Shown: positions 45,370 to 54,564 of the stretch, piece after piece
How the letters are laid out: each line of letters opens with the position of its first letter
Position numbering within the stretch: position 1 is the first letter of the stretch
Source: an uncultured Bacilli bacterium
GTDB lineage: Bacteria > Bacillota_I > Bacilli_A > RF39 > UBA660
Assembly: GCA_934155645.1 (NCBI GenBank)
Contig: CAKPHC010000001.1
Coordinates: forward strand, 252,999 to 316,998
Length of the DNA: 64,000 nt
Direction: 5' to 3'
Made by a program: the position numbers and the translations under genes
The notes under the pieces: model-generated
Told to the model about the DNA's origin: nothing
The model's input: only the letters and a program-made list of their open reading frames with translations
Database searches by the model: none

Positions 45370-45380
45370 TTTGTCGAAAA
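45370..45380. promoter_or_regulatory. Spo0A-binding site (0A box)
   Basis: TTTGTCGAAAA, an exact match to the TGTCGAA core, about 90 bp upstream of spo0A. It suggests autoregulation by Spo0A~P. It also lies just beyond the tpiA terminator. Confidence 0.75.
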
Positions 45381-45391
45381 ACAGTTTAAAA

Positions 45392-45425
45392 AGAAAAAGA
45401 TAAGTGTTTTTTAGCTACACTTATC
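45392..45425 (-). terminator. Terminator of the tpiA transcript
   Basis: Minus strand GATAAGTG pairs with CACTTATC, followed by TTTTTCTTTT. The stem overlaps the tpiA stop. Confidence 0.8.
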
Positions 45426-46124
45426 AATTATTTGTAGAAATTCCACTGCTTTTGTACTAGCACCACCTATCAAGTAGCCATCAATACTAGAAACAGTATT
45501 TAATTCATCTATATTCTTTGTATTAACACTTCCGCCATAAAGTACAATGTTATTAGATTCATACTCATCAAGCAAAAATTTCTTAATACTTCTAATTACA
45601 TTATCTATCTCATCATTAGTTGGAACATTTCCAGTACCTATAGACCATATTGGTTCATAAGCAATAATAAGTTTATCTATACAATTGTTAGGAACATCTT
45701 TAAGGGCTCCACTTATTTCATCAAAAATAACTTGTTTAGTTACACCACTGCTTTTTTCTTCTATTGTTTCACCAACGCATAAAATAGGAATCATATTATT
45801 ATCTAGTAATTTTCTTACCTTTATATTTGTATCTTCAATTGACTCTTTTAATAATTGTCGACGCTCACTATGACCTACTATAGAAAAATTAATATTCATG
45901 CTTTTTAATTGCTTAAAAGAAATATCACCAGTAGTGGCATCTCCATCAAATTTTGAAACATCTTGAGCACCTAGTAATACTTTAACATTATCAAACATTC
46001 CAAAATAAATTGAACTTGGACATATAATAACATTTTTATTATTCAACTCTTTAATTTTTTCCACAAAATCTGTTAATTGTTCTTTTGTTAAATATGCTTT
46101 TTGGTTTCCTATTACTAGTTTCAT
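45411..46124 (-). CDS. tpiA: Triosephosphate isomerase
   Basis: 237 residues from the ATG at 46124 (SD AGGAGA); longer starts fall in the upstream gene. Catalytic residues are visible: Lys in GNQK near 8, His in IVGHSERR near 85-92, Glu in IAYEPIWSIGTGN near 152-164 and the phosphate loop GGSVNTKN. It interconverts the triose phosphates. It starts 1 nt after the glycosyltransferase stop. Confidence 0.96.
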   Translation of the reverse strand: MKLVIGNQKAYLTKEQLTDFVEKIKELNNKNVIICPSSIYFGMFDNVKVLLGAQDVSKFDGDATTGDISFKQLKSMNINFSIVGHSERRQLLKESIEDTNIKVRKLLDNNMIPILCVGETIEEKSSGVTKQVIFDEISGALKDVPNNCIDKLIIAYEPIWSIGTGNVPTNDEIDNVIRSIKKFLLDEYESNNIVLYGGSVNTKNIDELNTVSSIDGYLIGGASTKAVEFLQIIDKCS

Positions 46125-46125
46125 A

Positions 46126-47346
46126 TTATTTTCTCCTAAAGTTTGCAAACCATTTAAATATGCCTTTTGGCTTAGGCTTTCCACCTATTGCTTGTTCATA
46201 AACATCTAATACACCTTCAGCATAATATTTAGAACTATGTCTTTCAGCATTTATTCTTGCTTGCTTAGATAAACTATCTAATTTGCTGGAATCTTTATAA
46301 AGTTCAAAAACATCTTTTATATAATCTTTTTTTGTTTTAAAAATACGTCCATTTAAATTATCAATAACAACATTTCTAAAGCTCTCATCATCTATGCATA
46401 ATGGTGCAACACCACCAGCCATTGCTTCTATTACAGTTAATCCTTGAGTTTCAGTCGTTGAAGCTGTTGCAAAAACATCAGCCAATTGATAATAACAAGG
46501 AACCTGTTCCCAAGGAACTTTACCTGTAAAGACAACAGATTCATCTAATTTATATTTCTTAACAAGTTGTTTATATTTATCGCTATCAGGACCATCGCCT
46601 ATAATAATTAGCTTAATATTGTCGTGTTTTTTAGCAATTTCCTTCTGTGCTTCTATTAAAAATACTATATTTTTCTCTTCAGCAATTCTTCCAACAAAAA
46701 CAATTACAAAATCATCTTTTAATAACATAAGTTGTTTTTTTAATTCAGTTACTTTTTTATGGTCAACATTTTCCTTATAAAACCTTTCAATCTCTATTCC
46801 AGTCGGAATTATATGAACATTTCTATCAACATCATACTTTTCTTTAAATAAGTCATATGTTTTTTTAGTAGGTACGATTAATTCATTAGCAGTTTTATCA
46901 CAGTAGAATAAAGTTAAATATTCAACTATCTTTTTACTAGATTTATTAAAATATCCATGTGTAATATAATGAACATAATCTTCATACATTGTATGATATG
47001 TATGTACTAATGGTATATCTAATTGTTTTGCGATAATTCTTGCGAATGTTCCTATACCAAATTCCGTATGTGAATGTATAACATCTAATTTCCATTTTTT
47101 TACAATATTAATTGCTCTTAATGGATAAACTCCTGTTAAACGATAATCATATATTCCCACCGGAATTCCAGGAATTCTTATTACTGTATTATCATCTTCA
47201 AAACTATACTTTAGACTATTATTATTAACAGTAACAACAAATACTTGATGTCCTTTCTTTTCTAAAGCGTGTTTTAACATACATACACTAGTAGATACTC
47301 CATTAATATATGGAGGATAAGTATCAGTAAATAGTCCTATTCTCAT
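46126..47346 (-). CDS. Family 4 glycosyltransferase, probably diacylglycerol glucosyltransferase type
   Basis: 406 residues, GT-B fold. The N-terminus MRIGLFTDTYPPYINGVSTSV and YRLTGVYPLR are typical of glycolipid-forming GT4 enzymes. The C-terminal half has GRIAEEKNIVFLIEA near 217 and ATTETQGLTVIEAMAGG near 297-313 with the family Glu pair. It probably glucosylates diacylglycerol for membrane glycolipids or lipoteichoic acid anchors. It overlaps the flippase-like gene by 4 nt (ATGA), so the two likely act together. Confidence 0.85.
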   Translation of the reverse strand: MRIGLFTDTYPPYINGVSTSVCMLKHALEKKGHQVFVVTVNNNSLKYSFEDDNTVIRIPGIPVGIYDYRLTGVYPLRAINIVKKWKLDVIHSHTEFGIGTFARIIAKQLDIPLVHTYHTMYEDYVHYITHGYFNKSSKKIVEYLTLFYCDKTANELIVPTKKTYDLFKEKYDVDRNVHIIPTGIEIERFYKENVDHKKVTELKKQLMLLKDDFVIVFVGRIAEEKNIVFLIEAQKEIAKKHDNIKLIIIGDGPDSDKYKQLVKKYKLDESVVFTGKVPWEQVPCYYQLADVFATASTTETQGLTVIEAMAGGVAPLCIDDESFRNVVIDNLNGRIFKTKKDYIKDVFELYKDSSKLDSLSKQARINAERHSSKYYAEGVLDVYEQAIGGKPKPKGIFKWFANFRRK

Positions 47347-48368
47347 TCTTTTACATCTCCTTTAATTCCTTTAAAAAAGTTAAGTGTTATAGCACCTAAA
47401 ATCATTCCTAAATAATATGTAACAAATCTCCATACTAGCATACTTGCTGATAGAAAAGAGCCAGTTACAAAATTTCCAAAAAATTGCATATAACCGTATT
47501 CAATTCCACCACTTCCACCAGGAATTGGTACAAAAGCTCCGATTATTAGGACATAAGCTGATGCAGCCATAGTTTCAATTGCATTAATATCAAAGCTTCT
47601 CATTCCATATATTACAAATAATGGAATAATATAATATGCAGCTAAAGCTAGAAAATTATATACAAAACCTTTCAAGAATAATATCTTTTTACTCTTTAAA
47701 AGTAAAGCGCTTTCGTGAAATTCATCTAATCTAATTGACCATTTTTCAATTGCTTTATCCTTATCTTTAACTATCTTTAATTTATGACATAACTTAACCA
47801 ATATCTGCATAACTGTATTGTTAAACTTAGTTGAAAAAGATATAAATAGTAACCCAACACCCACTAAAGTATTTATTATAAATCCAATTAGAGTTAATTC
47901 TTTCAAAACAGGAACTTCTTTAAAAAAGTGAAAATAATAATTCAACCCTATTGCTAACATTCCATGAACTATTAAAGCCATTTGATACATAATGAATTCT
48001 TGCAAAATGATATTTGTTCCTTTGGTTGGTTTTATCCCGGCTTTTGACATATAATAAACTTCCATTGGTTGACCGCCACTTGAAAAAGGAGTTATGCCAT
48101 TAAAAAATTGTGTTATCAAAGTAAGTTGAAACATGTGACTGAATTTTAAGTTTTTTGAATACTCTCTAGCAATCATATATAGGCACAGAGCTCTTAACAA
48201 CCAATAAATAAATATGAAAACTATTGCAAAAGCAATCCATCTAAAATCAGTTTTTAACAAAGTATTCATAACACTTACAAAGTTATCTTTTAACGAAAAA
48301 TACAAAACCACTATTAATATAACTGCAAGCAATATAGCATTTTTAGTAAACTTTTTTTCTGTTTTCAT
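47343..48368 (-). CDS. Flippase-like membrane protein (lysylphosphatidylglycerol synthase TM family)
   Basis: 341 residues with about eight membrane segments. TPFSSGGQPMEVYYM near 94-108 and FVPIPGGSGGIEYGYM near 280-295 are signatures of the LPG_synthase_TM (UPF0104/YbhN) family. Members include the flippase half of MprF and proteins next to glycolipid synthases. The 4-nt overlap with the glycosyltransferase gene suggests a role in glycolipid translocation. It lies 3 nt after pgk. Confidence 0.85.
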   Translation of the reverse strand: MKTEKKFTKNAILLAVILIVVLYFSLKDNFVSVMNTLLKTDFRWIAFAIVFIFIYWLLRALCLYMIAREYSKNLKFSHMFQLTLITQFFNGITPFSSGGQPMEVYYMSKAGIKPTKGTNIILQEFIMYQMALIVHGMLAIGLNYYFHFFKEVPVLKELTLIGFIINTLVGVGLLFISFSTKFNNTVMQILVKLCHKLKIVKDKDKAIEKWSIRLDEFHESALLLKSKKILFLKGFVYNFLALAAYYIIPLFVIYGMRSFDINAIETMAASAYVLIIGAFVPIPGGSGGIEYGYMQFFGNFVTGSFLSASMLVWRFVTYYLGMILGAITLNFFKGIKGDVKE

Positions 48369-48371
48369 ACT

Positions 48372-49556
48372 TTAATCTTTATTATCTATTGCAGCAATAC
48401 CTGGCAATTCTTTTCCTTCCATATACTCTAAAGTAGCGCCTCCACCAGTAGAAGCATGTGTTACTTTATCTTTATATCCTAATTCAGCACTTGCAGCAAC
48501 AATATCACCGCCACCTAAAATTACTTTGGCATCAATACTAGCAACGCATTCTAAAATACTTTTAGTTCCCTTTGTAAAGTTAGAAAACTCATATACACCT
48601 AACGGACCATTCCAAAATACCACTTTGGCATCTTTTAATATATTAGAAAAGTTTTCAATAGTTTTAGAACCGATATCTAATCCCATTTCATCATTTTTTA
48701 TATCATCAATTGCAGTTACTCTAGATGGAGCATCGTTTAAAAATTCTTTAGTTACATTAATATCAACAGGAAGAACTATTTTATCTGAATATTTATCTAA
48801 AATTTCTTTAGAAAATTCTAAACTTTCTTCATCTAATATAGAAGTACCTATATTAATGCCTTTTGCTTTTAAAAATGTATACGCCATACCGCCACCAATT
48901 AAAATTTTATCGGCTTTAGTTACAAGATTTTTAATAACATTTATTTTATCCGAAACTTTCGAACCTCCTAAAATAACTACAAAAGGATGTTCAGGATTAT
49001 TCAAAATAGACAATTCATTTAATTCTTTTTCAATCAAAAATCCTATACCAGAAGGTAAATTACTGGCAATACCAACGTTAGAAGCATGACTTCTATGAGC
49101 TGTACCAAAAGCATCGTTAATAAATATATCACCTAAAGATGCCCAATATTTACCTAATTCTTCATCATTGCCACTTTCTTTTTTACCGTCAAGGTCTTCA
49201 AATCTTGTATTCTCAACTAAAAGAACATCACCGCTTTCCATGTTTTTAACAGCGTTTTCTAACTTATTTCCTCTAGTTTCATTTATAAATAATACTTTTT
49301 TTCCTAGTAATTCACTTAATCTTTCTGCTACTAAGTGCAAACTATTTTTTTCTTTATCTTCGATAGTTTTTACTCTTCCTAAATGAGAAAACAATATAAC
49401 TTTAGCTCCCTTATCTATAGCATACTCAATCGTTGGAAGACTAGTAACAATACGATTATCATCAACAATTTGTCCATTTTTTATTGGAACATTAAAATCG
49501 CAACGAATTAAAACCTTTTTATTATTTAAATCAAAATCTTTAATAGTTTTCTTCAT
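48372..49556 (-). CDS. pgk: Phosphoglycerate kinase
   Basis: 394 residues from the second ATG, 49556 (SD AGGAGG). N-domain LIRCDFNVPIKNG near 17-29 and HLGR near 60; NDAFGTAHRSHAS near 155; C-domain GGSKVSDKI near 200 and the nucleotide-binding GGGDIVAA and STGGGATLEYMEGKELPG. It makes ATP from 1,3-bisphosphoglycerate. It is upstream of the glycolipid genes and tpiA on the same strand. Confidence 0.97.
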   Translation of the reverse strand: MKKTIKDFDLNNKKVLIRCDFNVPIKNGQIVDDNRIVTSLPTIEYAIDKGAKVILFSHLGRVKTIEDKEKNSLHLVAERLSELLGKKVLFINETRGNKLENAVKNMESGDVLLVENTRFEDLDGKKESGNDEELGKYWASLGDIFINDAFGTAHRSHASNVGIASNLPSGIGFLIEKELNELSILNNPEHPFVVILGGSKVSDKINVIKNLVTKADKILIGGGMAYTFLKAKGINIGTSILDEESLEFSKEILDKYSDKIVLPVDINVTKEFLNDAPSRVTAIDDIKNDEMGLDIGSKTIENFSNILKDAKVVFWNGPLGVYEFSNFTKGTKSILECVASIDAKVILGGGDIVAASAELGYKDKVTHASTGGGATLEYMEGKELPGIAAIDNKD

Positions 49557-49624
49557 CATGTCCTCCTTATACTCATAACAATTATATCACAATCATTATA
49601 ATAGGTACAACTGAAAAAAAAGTG

Positions 49625-49660
49625 CAAAAAAAAAGACCAATAACATAGTCACTTGGTCTT
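49625..49660 (-). terminator. Terminator of the gene at 49659
   Basis: AAGACCAA (49633-49640) and TTGGTCTT (49653-49660) with a 12-nt loop. The minus-strand side is a long T run. Confidence 0.85.
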
Positions 49661-50141
49661 ACTTAGCTAATACTTTAACATTTGATTTTTCTTCTTTAAC
49701 AGTTGAAATACCTTTAGCAATATTATAAGATTCCATTATTTTTCCTCTTATATTTTCTTTTGAAATAGAATCGATTCCATATATTACGTAATAACGTGCA
49801 GCAACGTCATATATACCAGTCATCAATGGATATCCTTCTTGAGATAGTTTATCGTAAATAGCCATCTTATCATCTACTGTTAATTCATAACCTTTTACAG
49901 AATGAAAACAAGTTAATCTTTCAGCCATATTAACTGGTCTAGAACCGTAATAAGTATTATTATCAAAAGTCATTAATGCAACTGATGTTGAAATACTCTT
50001 TTGTTTTCTTGCTACAGCCGCTAATTCTTTTGGACTAATATCACTTAAAGCATAATAATCAATAAGTGCAAAACGTCTTGATAACTCTTCATCTTTATAA
50101 AATTTTACTGCGTATTCCATAACTTTTAAATCAATATTCAT
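49659..50141 (-). CDS. Uncharacterised cytoplasmic protein between gap and pgk
   Basis: 160 residues from the ATG at 50141 (SD GGGGGA); the longer frame to 50213 starts in the gap terminator. No signal peptide or membrane segment. The sequence is mixed helical with conserved-looking blocks such as RRFALIDYYALSDISPKELAAVARKQ and MTGIYDVAARYYVIYGIDSISKENIRGKIMESYNIAK. I do not recognise a family. It has its own terminator and lies between two glycolytic genes, but that alone does not show a metabolic role. Confidence 0.65.
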   Translation of the reverse strand: MNIDLKVMEYAVKFYKDEELSRRFALIDYYALSDISPKELAAVARKQKSISTSVALMTFDNNTYYGSRPVNMAERLTCFHSVKGYELTVDDKMAIYDKLSQEGYPLMTGIYDVAARYYVIYGIDSISKENIRGKIMESYNIAKGISTVKEEKSNVKVLAK

Positions 50142-50211
50142 GCAAAATCCCCCTTTTGGTAAAGAATATGGTAACATACTTTTATTTAAATGTCCAATAC
50201 TTTTTTTAAAC

Positions 50212-50238
50212 AAAAAAGAGAAACAATAATTATTTCTC
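50212..50238 (-). terminator. Terminator of gap
   Basis: GAGAAA (50218-50223) and TTTCTC (50233-50238), then a T run on the minus strand. Confidence 0.7.
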
Positions 50239-51234
50239 CATTAAATACTTCGCGGTACGAACCATTTGAGTAGAATAACCCATTTCATTATCATACCATG
50301 CTACTACTTTTACTAATTGTGTACCATCCACATCTAAAACACTAGTAGATAAACCATCAACTAATGCTCCACAATGTGACCCAATAATATCGCTAGATAC
50401 AACTGGGTCTTCAGTATAATTTAAAGTCTCATTTGTACGGCTTTTTAAAACATCATTAATTTCCTCAACTGTAGTATTTTTATTGAATTCTAATACTAGG
50501 TCTATAACAGAACCAGTTGGAACAGGGACTCTCATAGCAGTACCATCTAATTTACCTTTTAAGTTAGGTAATACATTACCAATAGCACTAGCAGCACCAG
50601 TAGATGCTGGAATTATATTAGCTGCTGCAGCTCTTCCTCTTCTTGCTCTTATACCTTTTTTATGAGGTACATCTAAAGTTGCTTGGTCATTAGTATAAGC
50701 ATGAATAGTAGTCATATAACCACGTTTTACTCCAAATGCATCATCTAACACTTTTAACACTGGCGCTAAACAGTTTGTAGTACATGAAGCTGCAGATATA
50801 ATTTCTTCACTTCCATCTAGAATATTATTATTAACATTATAAACAATAGTTTTTAAATCACCTTTAGCAGGTGCTGAAATTATAACTTTCTTTGCTCCAG
50901 CATTGATGTGTGCCATAGCCTTCTCCTTATCAGTAAATTTACCTGTACATTCAAAAACCACATCAATTCCTAATTCCTTCCAAGGTAAATTAGCAGGATC
51001 CATTTCAGAAAATATTGTAATTTCTCTATTACCAACAATTATTTTATTATCCTTATAACCAATCTCATCTACACGATAATTACGATGATTTGTGTCATAC
51101 TTCAATAAATACGCTAGTTGTTCTGCATCAGTTAAATCATTAATTGCTACAATTTCAAAATCATTATCTTCTTCCATTAATCTGAATACTAATCTTCCTA
51201 TTCTTCCAAATCCATTAATTGCTACTTTAATCAT
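50230..51234 (-). CDS. gap: Glyceraldehyde-3-phosphate dehydrogenase
   Basis: 334 residues. NAD-binding start VAINGFGRIGRLVFR and active-site Cys in SAASCTTNCLAP near 149-160, with NIIPASTGAASAIG following. Asp after the second beta strand (AINDLTD) indicates NAD specificity. It catalyses the oxidative step of glycolysis. SD AAAGGAGAT. It follows the nucleoside kinase with a 17-nt gap on the same strand. Confidence 0.97.
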   Translation of the reverse strand: MIKVAINGFGRIGRLVFRLMEEDNDFEIVAINDLTDAEQLAYLLKYDTNHRNYRVDEIGYKDNKIIVGNREITIFSEMDPANLPWKELGIDVVFECTGKFTDKEKAMAHINAGAKKVIISAPAKGDLKTIVYNVNNNILDGSEEIISAASCTTNCLAPVLKVLDDAFGVKRGYMTTIHAYTNDQATLDVPHKKGIRARRGRAAAANIIPASTGAASAIGNVLPNLKGKLDGTAMRVPVPTGSVIDLVLEFNKNTTVEEINDVLKSRTNETLNYTEDPVVSSDIIGSHCGALVDGLSTSVLDVDGTQLVKVVAWYDNEMGYSTQMVRTAKYLMEK

Positions 51235-51251
51235 ATTTTATATCTCCTTTT

Positions 51252-52898
51252 CTATTTAAAACAACTTCCACCAATAAATTCTCTCAACAAAGAATCTTTT
51301 GGAATATCTTCCGACGGTATTGGTAAAAACATTTTTAACATATTAATTAATCTTTTCGCTTCATTATAATAACTGCTATTACTATCAACAGAATACAAAA
51401 GTGGTTCTACATAAGTTTTTAAAACACCCATTTCATATATTAATGCTGAATTGAAAACGCAATCCGCTTCATCCTGATAAGGGAAAATGTATTTTTCTTC
51501 ACCAGCTCTTACAATTGGCCATCTTTCTATTGTATCAACCACACTGTATCCTCTAGTTCTATTATCTCTAACAATTCTACGTAACAACCTATTATCAGTA
51601 GTAGACATTCTATTATGGTTATCTAAATTCAACCCGGTAAGTGGAGATATATAAATCTTATATTTAACATCTCTAGAAATAGATTCCAATACTTTAGGAT
51701 TTAATCCATGAATTCCTTCAATCATAAGAATATCATCTTTACCTAATTTAATTTTTTTTCTAAATTCTGGTTGCCCTAATAAAAAGTTATATATAGGAGT
51801 CACAACTTCTTTACCATCTAACAATTCTTTCATTTGTTCATCAAACAATTTTAAGTTAACTGCTTCTAGGCATTCAAAGTCATACGAACCATCTTCATTT
51901 TTAGGTGTTTCTTCTCTTTTTAAGAAATAATCATCCATAGATATAGTATGTGGTACAAGGCCAAAACTCTTTAAATACATTCCTAATTTGTTGCATGTTG
52001 TAGTCTTACCAGAAGATGAAGGTCCTGCTATCAAAACTATTTTAATTTTATCCTTCTTAGAATATATGTCTTTAGCAACATTTAACAATCTATTACTTTG
52101 TAGCATTTCATCCATTCTTATTAAATTGCCTATATTTCCTTTACTAACAACTTCGTTTAAAGAATAAGAATTATCAATATTCATTAATTTTGCCCAATCA
52201 TGATAATCTTTGAAAACCTCAAATATTTTTGGATGATGAACATATTCTTTTATTTTGTTATTAGAATAAACAGTAGGAAACAATAATACAAATCCATTAT
52301 TATTTAGATACTTCAACTCAAAACTCTTTAATGCTGAAGTAGATATAGGCATGCAGCTAAAGAAGAAATTATACATATTACCTAATTTATATAATGTGAC
52401 ATAAGTATTAGTATTATACTTCATTAAACCAACTTTTGAATCATCCCCAATACTATCAAAATATTTAATCGCATCCATTCGCTCAACATTTATTTTTTCG
52501 ATTGGCAAATTCATTGTAACCAATTCTGACATTCTCTTTTTTAAAAAAGAAATTTTTTCTTCATTTATTTCAATATTGGTTTCAATGTAAAGCCCTTTAT
52601 CAATAGAATGTTTTACACGTATCTTACCATTATATAAATCTTTAAAAGCATAAATTGTAAGATAAACTAATCCATTTAAATAAACTCTATTGGCTTCTCT
52701 ATCATTATAATCGCAAAACTCAATATTACCATCACTAGTAACCTTATCACTAAGTTCCTTATAACAACCATTTTGCTTAGCAATTATAATAGGATTCTCA
52801 AAATTAGATTGATACATTCTACTAAGTTCTAAATAAGTTGTGTTCTTGGACACTTCTTTTTCTTCGCCCATCACAGTAATTTTGATATTTTCAATCAT
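51252..52898 (-). CDS. Nucleoside (uridine-type) kinase with N-terminal TGS/ThrRS-like domains
   Basis: 548 residues. The first ~70 residues resemble a TGS domain. Residues about 75-230 resemble the second additional domain of threonyl-tRNA synthetase, and about 280-480 form a PRK/uridine kinase domain with Walker A GPSSSGKTTTC near 294-304. IEGIHGLNPKVL near 388 and a basic DNRTRGYSVVDTIERWP block follow. This fused architecture is common in Firmicutes and Mollicutes relatives; its substrate is usually annotated as uridine but is not settled. SD GAGG precedes the ATG. Confidence 0.85.
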   Translation of the reverse strand: MIENIKITVMGEEKEVSKNTTYLELSRMYQSNFENPIIIAKQNGCYKELSDKVTSDGNIEFCDYNDREANRVYLNGLVYLTIYAFKDLYNGKIRVKHSIDKGLYIETNIEINEEKISFLKKRMSELVTMNLPIEKINVERMDAIKYFDSIGDDSKVGLMKYNTNTYVTLYKLGNMYNFFFSCMPISTSALKSFELKYLNNNGFVLLFPTVYSNNKIKEYVHHPKIFEVFKDYHDWAKLMNIDNSYSLNEVVSKGNIGNLIRMDEMLQSNRLLNVAKDIYSKKDKIKIVLIAGPSSSGKTTTCNKLGMYLKSFGLVPHTISMDDYFLKREETPKNEDGSYDFECLEAVNLKLFDEQMKELLDGKEVVTPIYNFLLGQPEFRKKIKLGKDDILMIEGIHGLNPKVLESISRDVKYKIYISPLTGLNLDNHNRMSTTDNRLLRRIVRDNRTRGYSVVDTIERWPIVRAGEEKYIFPYQDEADCVFNSALIYEMGVLKTYVEPLLYSVDSNSSYYNEAKRLINMLKMFLPIPSEDIPKDSLLREFIGGSCFK

Positions 52899-53031
52899 GC
52901 TATCCAGCCTCTTTCTATTCTAGTTATATTTTACCATACATTTTATGCCAATAACTATATTTTTTTCTTTTAAATGTAAAAGTATGTATATTTTCTTTGC
53001 ATTATTACTATTATAAATATAGGTGATAACA

Positions 53032-53616
53032 ATGGCATTAATTCCAATGATAGTAGACAAAGAAGGTAATAATGAAAGAAGTTATGATATCTTTTCAAGA
53101 TTATTGAAGGATAGAATTATAATTTTAAGTGGTGAAATAAATGATAACCTAGCTAACAGTGTTGTAGCAGAACTTTTATATTTAGATTCTATAAATCATA
53201 ATGATATTTCACTTTATATCAACTCTCCGGGTGGTTCTATAACATCAGGAATGGCAATATATGACACAATGAATTTTATAATAAGTGATGTCACAACCAT
53301 ATGTGTAGGTATGGCAGCAAGTATGGCAGCGTTCCTTTTATCCTGTGGAAAAAAAGGCAAAAGATATTCTTTACCAAATTCAGAAATCATGATACATCAG
53401 CCACTGGGTGGTTTTGAAGGTCAAGCTACCGAAATTAAAATAGCTGCTGAACGTATTCTCAATTTAAAAAACAAATTAAATATTATATTATCTAAAAATA
53501 CGGGTCAAAGTTTGAGTAAGATTGAACAAGATACAGAACGTGACCATTTCCTTGAACCAAATGAAGCATTAGAGTACGGCCTTATAGATAAAATAATAAC
53601 TCAAAATGAAAAATAA
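53032..53616 (+). CDS. clpP: ATP-dependent Clp protease proteolytic subunit
   Basis: 194 residues from the ATG at 53032 (SD AGGTGATAAC); the ATG at 53023 lies in the SD. The catalytic triad is visible: S97 (GMAASMAAFLL), H122 (MIHQPLGG) and D171 (DTERDHFLEP). It degrades proteins with Clp ATPases; tmRNA-tagged proteins are typical substrates. No CtsR-type operator was seen upstream. It is divergent from the nucleoside kinase and convergent with whiA. Confidence 0.97.
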   Translation: MALIPMIVDKEGNNERSYDIFSRLLKDRIIILSGEINDNLANSVVAELLYLDSINHNDISLYINSPGGSITSGMAIYDTMNFIISDVTTICVGMAASMAAFLLSCGKKGKRYSLPNSEIMIHQPLGGFEGQATEIKIAAERILNLKNKLNIILSKNTGQSLSKIEQDTERDHFLEPNEALEYGLIDKIITQNEK

Positions 53617-53640
53617 ACCAGTCAAAGGTTTATTTTTTAT
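53611..53640. terminator. Terminator shared by clpP and whiA
   Basis: AAATAAACC (53611-53619) and GGTTTATTT (53627-53635) form a perfect 9-bp stem, overlapping the clpP stop and 3' flank of whiA, with T runs. Confidence 0.8.
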
Positions 53641-54562
53641 TGTTTTCTATTTTTGAAGCAATTTCACGAATTTTACGAAATCTATGATTTAAACCAGATT
53701 TAGTTATTACATTTCCTGTTTCTAAGGATATAATTTCACTTAATTCCACCAAAGAACTCTCTGGATATTTTAATCTATAAATGCATGCTTCTTTTATTTT
53801 ATCATCAAGAAAATCAAGACCTAATTCTTCTGTAATTAAATTAATATCATTTATTTGATTATTGCAAGTCATAATAACTTTATCTATATTTGCTTGTTCA
53901 CAATTATTTAATCGGTTGGTCATATTCTTTTGTTCTCTTAAAATTTTAACATCTTCATAATAAAGTACAGCTTGAGATGCTTGAATCAATTTAAGAAAAT
54001 CACTTATTTTTTCAGAATCTTTTATATAAATCATATACTTATTATCACGCATCAAGATTTTACTATTTAATGAAAAACTATTTAATAATCTTTGAAGAAA
54101 AACTGATTCATATTTGTGATCTATCAATATTTCCAAATGATACCTAGAAGTTTTAGGGTCATTTATACTTCCTTTAGCCAAAAACGCTCCTCTAATATAT
54201 GCTCTTGCTTCATCGGTTGAATCAACAATATATGATTTAGGCATATCCAAATATTTATTATTATTATCGATAATAGATAAATCTTGTAGGATACTTTTTA
54301 CTTTATCTTTTACTTCAATAATATACATATTATTTCTATTGAAAGTATTACTTTTCTTTGTAGTAATTACAGCTGATACTCCATAAATATTTTTTAATAA
54401 CAAATAAACTCTCTTAGCAACATTACTATTTTCTGTATTTAGTTCAATAATACTACTATATTTAGCATTATTTCTAACAAAAGCAGATAGTTCTGCAATG
54501 TTTTCGGTATTTGTCATCTCTAATTTAGATAATTCATCTTTAATACTTGTAGTAAATGACAT
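53630..54562 (-). CDS. whiA: WhiA (DNA-binding, LAGLIDADG-like domain)
   Basis: 310 residues. The N-terminal region begins SFTTSIKDELSKLE, as in Firmicute WhiA. An LAGLIDADG-type core (AYIRGAFLAKGSINDP near 130-145) and a C-terminal helix-turn-helix (about 215-305, ending SGLNHRFRKIREIA) follow. Bacillus WhiA affects cell division and chromosome segregation. It lies 2 nt after yvcK; the usual rapZ upstream of yvcK is missing here. Confidence 0.94.
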   Translation of the reverse strand: MSFTTSIKDELSKLEMTNTENIAELSAFVRNNAKYSSIIELNTENSNVAKRVYLLLKNIYGVSAVITTKKSNTFNRNNMYIIEVKDKVKSILQDLSIIDNNNKYLDMPKSYIVDSTDEARAYIRGAFLAKGSINDPKTSRYHLEILIDHKYESVFLQRLLNSFSLNSKILMRDNKYMIYIKDSEKISDFLKLIQASQAVLYYEDVKILREQKNMTNRLNNCEQANIDKVIMTCNNQINDINLITEELGLDFLDDKIKEACIYRLKYPESSLVELSEIISLETGNVITKSGLNHRFRKIREIASKIENNKK

Positions 54563-54564
54563 AA

